From a virus: DNA of 25,759 bases. The notes beneath the pieces were generated by a model. That model was not told the DNA's origin. It ran no database searches and saw only the letters and a list, made by a program, of their open reading frames with translations. Positions 14,780 to 22,064 of this stretch are shown here, piece by piece. Every line of letters begins with the position of its first letter. Position 1 is the stretch's first letter. The stretch is taken from positions 1-25,759 of the IMG/VR virus record IMGVR_UViG_3300007512_000180. One strand, written 5' to 3'. The position numbers were made by a program, and so were the translations under genes.

Positions 14780-17344
14780 ATGAGTAAACTGCCTTCTATA
14801 TCTGATTATATCACGTCGCTTGGTAGCCTTTCTAAAAATCAACAAAAACTTTTAGGATATTACAGCGAGCTTTATGAGTTTTATAATGACAAGAGACCCG
14901 ACAATAAATATATTTATTATTTAGACGAAAATCCTTATTTAGAGCCTGCACAGACCATGACTCCGGAAACGTTAAAGTTTTTTAGTGCGAATCCATTACA
15001 GCTAAGCTTAATGAACCCCTCAATTAAAATATTTAAAGTATTTCAATCCAAAGGAAACAAAAAAAGAATCCAATTTCCTTTTGAAAATAAAATGGATTAT
15101 GATAGCTTTAAAGATCCAATTAAATATATTGGAGAGCAAACACCTTTCATAGCAGAAAGGTTTATGGGCCCATTGGTTGGTTTAAAGGACTTAAACATTT
15201 CCTTTAAGGGTTTGGGTGGTAAAGGCGCAACCCCTGCAACTTTAACGAATGTTGTTGTCAATTTATCAATGGACTTTCAAGATGTAAAGATGTTGTTCAA
15301 AAACCTTGATGATGAGGGAAATGTAAAATATAAAGATTTGTTTGCGAGCCCTTCTAAAGCAAATTATAGAATTGTTATAGAGATCGGGTATGGGATTCCT
15401 GATAACTTAGACCTAGACCTCGAACAAATGTCAAAGAGAAAGTTAATTTTAAACTTATTCCCCAATGGCGCAAAAACAAATATAACATATAATGAAAACG
15501 GCAGCGCTGACCTATCAACGACATTAGAGGGCTTTTCTGAAACCGTAGGGCAATCTTTTAACCTGTTGGATCCAAAATATTATAAAGAAATCCGCAAGAG
15601 CACGAATATGCTTGTTATGGACAAGGAGGAGCAGTTTTCTCCTGAAGAACTCAACAAGAAGCGTGACGATTTAGACGAGTTGATAAGGAAACGTGAGATT
15701 GACAAGCAACTAGCTGCTTCAAAAGCTATTTCGGACGACCAAAAGCCAGACCAAAAAAAGTCCAAAGGTGCCATTAAAAAACTGGAAAAAGAAATAAAAA
15801 ATCTTGAAGTAAGGGCGCAGTTAGCGCGACAAGCAAAATCGATACCACCCGTTTTCTCTTTCGTCTCAGCCCTTTACGAACTCAACAAAGTGTATTATTT
15901 GGAAATGGACAATGAGCAATATAAAAGATATATTAGAAAAATTGCTCAAGGGGAGCCGGTAGAGGTCAGCACCCTTAAAGTTATCCCAGAAGAGAGTAAA
16001 AAAATAAAACTTGCCCCACCAGACATATTGGATAAAGCCGCGCCGAATGCAGTTTTGTTTAACGGGGGAAGTTTTAGAATAAGAAAATTTAGCGGCAAAG
16101 CATCAGATACAGATTCTAGTTTTGAAAAGATAAAGTATTTTTATTTTGGGGATCTTTTAAATATTATCTTGAACAACCAAGCGGGAACGGGTGTTGGCCA
16201 AGATTTGGATGATCTGGGCGATGATGCATTTAATATACTTTTGGGCCCAACAGTCTTTATCCAAAACAAAAACACTAAAAAGATTTATAACATGGCAAAT
16301 GTGCCGATATCTTTAGATATGTTTTTATTTGAGCTTAACAAATTAATAGTTAGCGATAATCGAAAATTTATGAGTCTAAGACAATTTTTGTCTGACTTTA
16401 TGAAAAGGTTTTTTGATTTGAATGTCCTCGCAGGAGAAAAGGAAAAAACGGGCAAAGATCTACAATTTTATGCTGGGAGTCAAGTTTATACGCTAGATGA
16501 TAAAACTATCGACAAGGAAACTAAAACAATTAAAAACTTTGCAGATCATATGGGCGCCGAGGGCACTACGAAAATTAAAGACTTTTTGCTTATTAAAAAT
16601 ATTTTATACGATAAAAGAGTAAGCAAGAAGAAACGCAAAAAATTAAATATACCGACTATATTCTTGGGCGGTCCCGACAAGGGGCCGTTAAAATCAATAT
16701 CATACCAGCCGATACAACTGAAAGGGCTGGCAGCTCTAGCTATATCTCAGCAGTATAATCTGACCAAGGGAGATCAAGATTCGATTGGAGACGCGGACGA
16801 AGATTCTATTTTGATAACAAGTAAAATGGCAGCTTCCTTGAGCTTAAAGGGCAATCCGTTTCTGAATTTAAATGATAAAGTGTTTATAGATTCACGGTTT
16901 GTCGACGGTGGTTTTTTCCAACAGAAGAATAATAACTTGTTTTTCTCTGGTTTGTTTTATGTGCATGCCTTAGCGCACAGCATTCAGGGGAACGAATGGG
17001 TGACAAACTATGAATTGTTGTACACTGGCGAGCTAGAAACACAAACATATACAAGCACGCCATATACCGTTCCGCCAGCACCACAAAATGCTGCGCTTTT
17101 GGAAGAGGCCAAAAATAATACCACTGGTGCGCCAAACAAAAAAGCTGCCCCCAAAGACGCAAAGAAGAAAAAACCAAACAAGAAAAAATCTAAATCATCG
17201 TCCTCTAAAGCCAATAAGCCTAAAAAGCCTACAAAACCGGTAACCGCTAAGTCGGCTACTGCCAAGGAAATAGAAAAAAAAGAAATACAAGAATTTAACC
17301 AAGCCGAATCAGAGCGATATGCCTCCGGCGAATATAACACATAA
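14780..17344 (+). CDS. Large baseplate or hub structural protein
   Basis: An 854-residue protein starting immediately after the gp53-like stop. I do not recognise a specific family. Residues 105-240 (FKDPIKYIGEQTPFIAERFM, LTNVVVNLSMDFQDVKMLF, YRIVIEIGYGIPDNLD) form alternating strands reminiscent of baseplate hub barrels; residues 285-350 are a highly charged coiled coil (EELNKKRDDLDELIRKREID); residues 420-740 return to mixed structure, with LKGLAALAISQQYNL and WVTNYELLYTGELETQ near the end, the latter typical of a closing hub strand. The last 90 residues are a Lys/Pro/Ser/Ala-rich disordered tail. Cysteine appears absent. Position after the LysM-like protein suggests a central hub component like T4 gp27, but this is an inference. 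No enzymatic motif was seen. Confidence 0.55.
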   Translation: MSKLPSISDYITSLGSLSKNQQKLLGYYSELYEFYNDKRPDNKYIYYLDENPYLEPAQTMTPETLKFFSANPLQLSLMNPSIKIFKVFQSKGNKKRIQFPFENKMDYDSFKDPIKYIGEQTPFIAERFMGPLVGLKDLNISFKGLGGKGATPATLTNVVVNLSMDFQDVKMLFKNLDDEGNVKYKDLFASPSKANYRIVIEIGYGIPDNLDLDLEQMSKRKLILNLFPNGAKTNITYNENGSADLSTTLEGFSETVGQSFNLLDPKYYKEIRKSTNMLVMDKEEQFSPEELNKKRDDLDELIRKREIDKQLAASKAISDDQKPDQKKSKGAIKKLEKEIKNLEVRAQLARQAKSIPPVFSFVSALYELNKVYYLEMDNEQYKRYIRKIAQGEPVEVSTLKVIPEESKKIKLAPPDILDKAAPNAVLFNGGSFRIRKFSGKASDTDSSFEKIKYFYFGDLLNIILNNQAGTGVGQDLDDLGDDAFNILLGPTVFIQNKNTKKIYNMANVPISLDMFLFELNKLIVSDNRKFMSLRQFLSDFMKRFFDLNVLAGEKEKTGKDLQFYAGSQVYTLDDKTIDKETKTIKNFADHMGAEGTTKIKDFLLIKNILYDKRVSKKKRKKLNIPTIFLGGPDKGPLKSISYQPIQLKGLAALAISQQYNLTKGDQDSIGDADEDSILITSKMAASLSLKGNPFLNLNDKVFIDSRFVDGGFFQQKNNNLFFSGLFYVHALAHSIQGNEWVTNYELLYTGELETQTYTSTPYTVPPAPQNAALLEEAKNNTTGAPNKKAAPKDAKKKKPNKKKSKSSSSKANKPKKPTKPVTAKSATAKEIEKKEIQEFNQAESERYASGEYNT

Positions 17345-17355
17345 ATGAAAGGGAC

Positions 17356-17363
17356 CTATTTAT
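17356..17363 (+). promoter_or_regulatory. CTATTTAT motif, copy f
   Basis: Sixth copy, only 3 nt before the ATG at 17367 and after the AAAGGGA ribosome site. This placement cannot be a -10 element for a normal leader of that gene, so it argues that the motif may act at RNA level or be coincidental here. Confidence 0.3.
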
Positions 17364-17366
17364 CAT

Positions 17367-18560
17367 ATGCTCAGCAATAACTCATCTAAGGCTTCTGAAT
17401 TTTTTAAAAGCAAGAAAAAATATGATGAAACTTTTCCTGTTGTAAACAAAAACAGGCTTTATGATTTTTGGTATGATAAACCATACTTTGGAAAAGTAAA
17501 CTCTAAGGGAATTACAATTTACCCCAAAGAAGAATTTTTGGGCAATCTGGACGAACAAGGCCAATATAAGGCACTAGACTTTGTTGCGGAGGCTTTTTTA
17601 GACCTTCAGAACTTTGTGCGCCGGTCCAAAGAAAGAGGTGTTTATCCAAATGATTTTCTTGAAGATTTTTCTCCCAAAAGAGCATGGAAATCCCTTCCTG
17701 TAGAGTATGACAAGTATTTTGAAGATTACATATTTAATCCTTTTTTAAACACTTATATGTTAGATAAAAAAATTAAGACATTTGACGACTTTGTTAACGA
17801 ATACATTAGGTATGCGAGGACTGTTGCCCCGGATGTCTCTATCACGCAAAATGAGTTTATACTGGGAAGTAATTGCACGAATAAAATATCAGGACTCATT
17901 ATAGATCTGATAGCCGATGATCATGGCGACAATGATCTAAAAGCAGAGGAGTACTTGAGAAAGTTTGAATACTTAAATTTTATTAATCCTTGTAGAAACT
18001 TTGGCTTCAGAATAAACAAGCATGCGCCATGGCAGCTCATAGCGGACCTAACCACCGAAGAGAACAACCCTATGCAAAAGTACGCAGAGGATCGTAACGT
18101 CTCTCTAAAAGACAATAGCTTTTTCGAAACTTATTACTACACCGCCTCAGAAATTGACTTTAATAATTTTAAGAGATACCTATATATTCTCTATACAAGC
18201 TATTATTCGGTTAACTCCACGTACGATAAAATAAAGGTTTCGCTATCCTCGATGAAATACGGCTCCCCACTTTTTTCAGATTACAAAACTAAAATTACGA
18301 AGGAGCTTCCAGTTGAGATGCCAGCCAGAACTTACGATGAATTTCAAGAGAAGTACGGCGACGAATATTTTTTAAAACTATATTTCAAAATAAGGTTGAT
18401 CGAAAACAGCAAAGAACACAGGTACACTGACTTAGTTTATAATGTGCAAAGTTATTATAGTCTAGGTGGCACCACACAGGCTTTAGAATATATTGACTCA
18501 AAGCTAATAAATTCAAAGATATACACCGAGAAGGACAAAGAAGTATTCTTTTTTGCTTGA
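17367..18560 (+). CDS. Probable virion structural protein, function unknown
   Basis: A 397-residue protein rich in Tyr, Phe, Asn and Lys, with no membrane segment or signal peptide. Notable segments are ALDFVAEAFLDLQNFVRR (65-85), PFLNTYMLDKKIKTFDDFV (about 125-145), the conserved-looking FGFRINKHAPWQLIADLTTE (about 212-232), and TYYYTASEIDFNNFKRYLY. The APWxLIADL element is familiar to me from large structural proteins of marine T4-like phages, but this memory is unverified. It is the last gene of the virion module and is preceded by a CTATTTAT copy and by AAAGGGA at 17349-17355, 12 nt before the ATG. A sigma70-like promoter follows, so it ends the late block. Tail, baseplate or fibre-attachment roles are all possible. 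Confidence 0.5.
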   Translation: MLSNNSSKASEFFKSKKKYDETFPVVNKNRLYDFWYDKPYFGKVNSKGITIYPKEEFLGNLDEQGQYKALDFVAEAFLDLQNFVRRSKERGVYPNDFLEDFSPKRAWKSLPVEYDKYFEDYIFNPFLNTYMLDKKIKTFDDFVNEYIRYARTVAPDVSITQNEFILGSNCTNKISGLIIDLIADDHGDNDLKAEEYLRKFEYLNFINPCRNFGFRINKHAPWQLIADLTTEENNPMQKYAEDRNVSLKDNSFFETYYYTASEIDFNNFKRYLYILYTSYYSVNSTYDKIKVSLSSMKYGSPLFSDYKTKITKELPVEMPARTYDEFQEKYGDEYFLKLYFKIRLIENSKEHRYTDLVYNVQSYYSLGGTTQALEYIDSKLINSKIYTEKDKEVFFFA

Positions 18561-18584
18561 TTAAGAAAAAAAAATATATATAAT
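18557..18584 (+). promoter_or_regulatory. Sigma70-like promoter of the replication block
   Basis: TTGATT (18557-18562), a 16-nt A-rich spacer and TATAAT (18579-18584) lie at the boundary of virion and replication genes. Initiation about 7 nt later would fall at the ATG at 18592, so the transcript may be leaderless or the true start codon may lie downstream (ATG at 18631). Confidence 0.6.
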
Positions 18585-18591
18585 ACTCACA

Positions 18592-19773
18592 ATGCTGTTT
18601 CAAACGTTTGACGAAAAAAAAGATTGCTTCATGGTTTATAAAGACTCTGATTTTCATAAAAATATTACAGATGACTGCGACAAGACATGGGCATACGCAG
18701 CTTATTTAAAAAAAATGGACGTTGACTATGCAAACTTGTTTGTCTCTGGAAAATCTCTAGAAGAGGTGTGCCCTGAAGACTGGCGAGATAATTTGAAGAA
18801 CATAGAGGACAGGATAAAGGCTGTTCTGAAATCAAGCACAAAGGTGGGAATGAACCTAAAAGATGTATGTCTCTATGATTTAATTCCGGAGCACATGTTG
18901 AGAACTTGGGCAACGGTCAAAAATAACATATGTGAGCACGTTTTCGAAACATATCCCAAACCAAAAAATTATGACTTGTTATTGAAAGTAGAAAGGATGA
19001 TCACAGAAATAAAGCAGCAGCCGCTCGATATAGAGCCGGAAGAGATTGTGATTACAAGTGTGCAGGATAGGAACACATATAACACTGTAGAGGGCTGTAA
19101 TAGGACTATAACATACGATCAATTCAAAACCAAGACTGGGCGACTAAGCACAAAAAAGAACTCCTTTCCTGTGATGACTCTGGCAAAGAAATATCGCAAT
19201 GTTCTCAGACCAACAAACGATTGGCTCTTCGAGATTGATTTTAATGCTTGTGAGTTAAGAGTGGCACTTGGGCTGCTTGGACAGGAACAACCAGAAGAGG
19301 ATCTTCACGACTGGAACCTAGAGAACGTCTTTCTTAGGTCAAAAGATCGCGAAAATGCCAAAAAAAGGATCTTTGCTTGGCTTTATAACCCAAAAAGCAG
19401 TGAAGATAGGGTCGGGAAGATTTACGACCGAGAAAAGATCAAAAGATTGCATTTTATGGATAATAAAGTAACGACTGTTTTTGGTAGAGAAATCGAGTGT
19501 GATGAGCACCACGCAGTAAGTTATATAATACAGTCAACTGCCGCGGATCTTCTATTCGAACAAATGCACAAAGTGTGGGAGCACTTGGAGCGCCGAAAGA
19601 GTTTTATTAAGTTTTGCAATCATGACTCGCTTATAATTGATTTTTCGGAAGAAGACCAATATCTTCTAAATGATATAAAACACGTCTTCAGTGATACGCG
19701 CTTTGGAAAGTTTAAAGTTAATTGTAGCGCGGGAAAAAACTGGCTTGATATGAAAAAGCTTAACATTAATTAA
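18592..19773 (+). CDS. Reduced family A DNA polymerase-like protein
   Basis: A 393-residue protein carrying the palm and fingers motifs of DNA polymerase I in order: TGRLST (182-187), motif A WLFEIDFNACELR with catalytic Asp216 and Glu221, motif B-like RENAKKRIFAWLY (253-265), QSTAADLL (314-321), and motif C FCNHDSLIIDF with His344-Asp345. Both catalytic aspartates are kept; the residue after HD is Ser instead of the usual Glu. The spacing Asp216-Asp345 is 129 residues, shorter than the 177 of E. coli Pol I (705 to 882), so the fingers are trimmed. Residues 1-170 resemble no exonuclease domain and hold no DxE nuclease motif I can see. T4-like phages normally replicate with family B gp43, so this may be an accessory polymerase or the main one; the window cannot tell. 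No Shine-Dalgarno precedes 18592. Confidence 0.78.
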   Translation: MLFQTFDEKKDCFMVYKDSDFHKNITDDCDKTWAYAAYLKKMDVDYANLFVSGKSLEEVCPEDWRDNLKNIEDRIKAVLKSSTKVGMNLKDVCLYDLIPEHMLRTWATVKNNICEHVFETYPKPKNYDLLLKVERMITEIKQQPLDIEPEEIVITSVQDRNTYNTVEGCNRTITYDQFKTKTGRLSTKKNSFPVMTLAKKYRNVLRPTNDWLFEIDFNACELRVALGLLGQEQPEEDLHDWNLENVFLRSKDRENAKKRIFAWLYNPKSSEDRVGKIYDREKIKRLHFMDNKVTTVFGREIECDEHHAVSYIIQSTAADLLFEQMHKVWEHLERRKSFIKFCNHDSLIIDFSEEDQYLLNDIKHVFSDTRFGKFKVNCSAGKNWLDMKKLNIN

Positions 19774-19782
19774 GGGGTATTG

Positions 19783-20628
19783 ATGCAAACTGTTATTGGT
19801 TTAGGACAGGCCGGATGCAATATTGCTGACTGCATGAAATTATATCCACAGTACGATGTGCTGAAAATTGACGTTGGTCTTAAGAGGACAAAAAAAACTC
19901 TGGGACTGAAAGAGCAAGCAACTCCGGAGTTATATGAAGAAAAAATACCCAGAACACTAAATAAATTTCTGGAAGGCGTAGGAGACGAAACCTTATTCAT
20001 TACAAGTTGCGGCTTTGTTTCCGGCGCAACTTTGCGTATTCTAGAAAAAATAAAAGACAAAACAAAAATAACATTAATGTATATAATCCCCGACAAAGAG
20101 GGAATGTCAGAAATTCAAAAATTACAAAACAACACTTTATTTAATGTTCTCCAGCAGTTCGCAAGATCGGCACTGTTTGAGAAAATTATTTTAGTTGACA
20201 ACAATAAATTATCTGATATAATAGGCCCTGTTCCGATTTTAAATTATTGGGAAAGTATAAATCAGATGATTGCTTCAACTTATCACATGATTAATGTTTT
20301 TGAACATAGCATGCCAGTTTTTACAACGTTTACAAAGCGTATAAATACGGCACGCATGTGTACAATTGGGTTTAATAAATTTGATGAGGAAGAAGAAAAA
20401 TACTTTTTTAACCTTGACATTCCAAGAGAAAAAAGGTATTATTATGCTATACCTCATAGTGCCCTAGAACAGGACCCTATGTTGATGAATAAAATTAAAG
20501 AACAGGTTAAAAGATCAGTAGAGCATGACAGAATGAAGGTGGGATACGCAGTATACTCCACACAATATGATCAATCATACATCTACTGTGAAAGTAACAG
20601 TTCGTTAATACAAAAACTAGTATCTTAA
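19783..20628 (+). CDS. Divergent tubulin/FtsZ-superfamily protein
   Basis: A 281-residue protein. ATG at 19783 is favoured over TTG at 19780 because AAGGGG lies 5 nt upstream. The N-terminus VIGLGQAGCNIAD matches the tubulin/FtsZ T1 loop (GQAG-x-N). LFITSCGFVSGATLRILEKI (71-90) sits where the G-box GGGTG(S/T)G should be but keeps only part of its glycines. IIPDKEG then a helix and ILVDNNKLSDIIG, then NYWESINQMIASTYHMINVF (155-174) parallel FtsZ strand S6, the NDKLL segment and helix H7. The C-terminal domain is only about 100 residues. Fold assignment is good; GTP hydrolysis is doubtful because of the broken G-box. It lies 9 nt after the polymerase-like gene and 41 nt before the SSB gene. Roles could be filament formation, DNA positioning or interference with host division. 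Confidence 0.6.
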   Translation: MQTVIGLGQAGCNIADCMKLYPQYDVLKIDVGLKRTKKTLGLKEQATPELYEEKIPRTLNKFLEGVGDETLFITSCGFVSGATLRILEKIKDKTKITLMYIIPDKEGMSEIQKLQNNTLFNVLQQFARSALFEKIILVDNNKLSDIIGPVPILNYWESINQMIASTYHMINVFEHSMPVFTTFTKRINTARMCTIGFNKFDEEEEKYFFNLDIPREKRYYYAIPHSALEQDPMLMNKIKEQVKRSVEHDRMKVGYAVYSTQYDQSYIYCESNSSLIQKLVS

Positions 20629-20669
20629 GAGATTTATTAAGGTAGCTTTAACAAAAGGAGAAATTATTT

Positions 20670-21413
20670 ATGGCTATTGATATGGAAAAAATGCGCGCTC
20701 GACAAGTGGCATTGAAAAACAACGGAAATGGTAACTCAAATCGCTTTTGGCGTCCCCAAGATGGAGAACAAACAATTCGTATTGTATGCTCTTCTGATGG
20801 AGATCCCTTCCGTGATTATTGGTTTCATTACAACGTTGGCGACCAACCCGGCTTTTTGAGCCCTAAGCGTAATTTTGGAGAGGATTGCCCTCTAGATAAT
20901 TATGTGAAGCAGCTTTGGAAAGAGGGCAGTGAAGAATCTAAACGAGTTGCCAAAAAACTTAGTGCTCGCCAGCGCTTTTTTGCTCCCGTAGTTGTGCGAG
21001 GGGAAGAAAGTGAGGGGGTTAAGGTTTGGGGCTTCGGCAAACGAACCTACGAGACGCTTCTGGGGCTTGTTTTAAATCCTGAGTATGGAGACATCACGGA
21101 TCCTGAGTCAGGCACAGATTTGGTTATTGGATACGGAAAACCTGCAGGCGCATCTTTTCCTGAAACCAAAATTACGCCACGTCGTAAATCAACGCCGCTT
21201 CACAAAGACTCCGACCGCGTTGTCGAGTTGATGGAAGATGTTCCAGATTTTGAAGAGGTCTTTGAGTCCGGTCGAAAGACCCCTCAAGAGGTTGAGGATA
21301 TTCTCGCTGCTTATCTGAACAGCGAAGATTCATCGGATGAACCCGCACCGGCAGCCGCCGACACAGTTAATGGAAATAGCGTAGATAAGGCTTTTAATGA
21401 GCTTCTAGGTTAA
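20670..21413 (+). CDS. Single-stranded DNA-binding protein, gp32-like
   Basis: A 247-residue protein with AAGGAG 9 nt before its ATG. It coats ssDNA during replication and recombination and normally interacts with UvsX and the replisome. The basic N-terminus, FWRPQDGEQTIRIVCSS, FRDYWFHYNVG, FGEDCPLDNYVKQLWKEG, the aromatic core RQRFFAPVVVR to VWGFGKRTYETLLGLV, and the PESGTDLVIGYGK turn follow the T4 gp32 OB-fold order. T4 gp32 is 301 residues with a zinc finger (H64, C77, C87, C90); here His53 and a single Cys73 remain, so the zinc site is not conserved. The C-terminal tail (about 210-247) is acidic and ends DKAFNELLG, like other SSB tips used for partner binding. Confidence 0.82.
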   Translation: MAIDMEKMRARQVALKNNGNGNSNRFWRPQDGEQTIRIVCSSDGDPFRDYWFHYNVGDQPGFLSPKRNFGEDCPLDNYVKQLWKEGSEESKRVAKKLSARQRFFAPVVVRGEESEGVKVWGFGKRTYETLLGLVLNPEYGDITDPESGTDLVIGYGKPAGASFPETKITPRRKSTPLHKDSDRVVELMEDVPDFEEVFESGRKTPQEVEDILAAYLNSEDSSDEPAPAAADTVNGNSVDKAFNELLG

Positions 21414-21479
21414 TTTTTATACCGCAGGGAGGCATGGGTTTACAGATGTCTCATTTTCAAAACACGAAAGGGTAAAAAA

Positions 21480-21761
21480 TTGTTAATAAGAGCAGTTGAA
21501 TGTAAAGATTGTGGTGATATTATTTATTCAAGGGCTGATGAAGATTTTAGAAAATGCTCGTGTGGCTCCGTAGAAGTAACAGGCGGTCACATGCACTTTA
21601 AGCACTATACTATTCCCGGTGCGAATTATGAAATTAAAAAAGTAGATGTTGATATTTCTCTTGACAAATTATATAACGATTGGTACGATATGATTGATGC
21701 TTATGGTTTAATAAAAGCAGAAGAAAGTAACACAAATAGGAGTGAAAATGGAGCTATCTAA
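21480..21761 (+). CDS. Small zinc-ribbon protein
   Basis: A 93-residue protein with a TTG start preceded by GAAAGGG about 7 nt upstream. Cysteines C8, C11, C26 and C28 (CKDCGDIIYS then FRKCSCGSVEVTGG) form a compact zinc ribbon, the pattern of a small protein family common in phages whose function I do not know. The C-terminal half is acidic with a helical DKLYNDWYDMIDAYGLIKAE. It overlaps the next gene by 14 nt. Between SSB and UvsX genes, a nucleic acid binding or regulatory role is plausible but unproven. Confidence 0.65.
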   Translation: MLIRAVECKDCGDIIYSRADEDFRKCSCGSVEVTGGHMHFKHYTIPGANYEIKKVDVDISLDKLYNDWYDMIDAYGLIKAEESNTNRSENGAI

Positions 21762-22053
21762 AAAAGTATATAAAAAAGGTGACGCAGATTTTAATAAAAG
21801 AATTAATGAGGTTGCCAAGAGATTCAAGGGCAAAGGCGGCGGACCGGAAAGTGAAACTGCTGTTAATGCCTTTAAGCAGGACATGGGCGACGGTTATGTA
21901 ACCTTTTGCTCAGACAACAGTGATATCACAAATCTGCTAACAAGAAGTAAAGGTTATGTTTTAGAGGTTACTGATTATGGAGAGAATGTCATAATTAAAC
22001 TCGATAGAAAGGGCTTCCGTAGTTGCTTTCATGCATTTAAAATTTCGAAATAA
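21748..22053 (+). CDS. Small protein of unknown function
   Basis: A 101-residue basic protein. A GTG at 21742 is in frame, but AGGAG (21738-21742) is well placed for the ATG at 21748, giving MELSKKVYKKG. The N-terminal half is helical and Lys/Arg-rich (RINEVAKRFKGKGGG), the C-terminal half looks like a small beta domain (GYVLEVTDYGENVIIKLDRK). No motif was recognised. It overlaps the zinc-ribbon gene by 14 nt and lies 11 nt before UvsX, so it is co-transcribed with recombination genes. It could bind DNA or modulate UvsX or SSB; that is guesswork. Confidence 0.6.
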   Translation: MELSKKVYKKGDADFNKRINEVAKRFKGKGGGPESETAVNAFKQDMGDGYVTFCSDNSDITNLLTRSKGYVLEVTDYGENVIIKLDRKGFRSCFHAFKISK

Positions 22054-22064
22054 GGAGAAAATCA

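Noticed and set aside
17345-17380. 11-codon frame starting at the end of the large baseplate gene
   Set aside because: It overlaps the start of the next gene and has no ribosome site of its own; most likely chance.
20340-20347. Exact T4 late promoter string TATAAATA
   Set aside because: It lies inside the tubulin-like gene with no gene start downstream; A/T-rich DNA gives such strings by chance, and gaps between late genes do not carry it consistently.
19783-20628. Assigning the phage to the nucleus-forming jumbo group because of a tubulin-like gene
   Set aside because: Virion and recombination genes are T4-type, and the protein shares only general superfamily motifs, with a damaged G-box; no other phiKZ-type gene is present in the window.
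21434-21475. 13-codon frame after GGGAGG between SSB and the zinc-ribbon gene
   Set aside because: The ribosome site is only one base from the first ATG; a leader peptide cannot be excluded but there is no further support.
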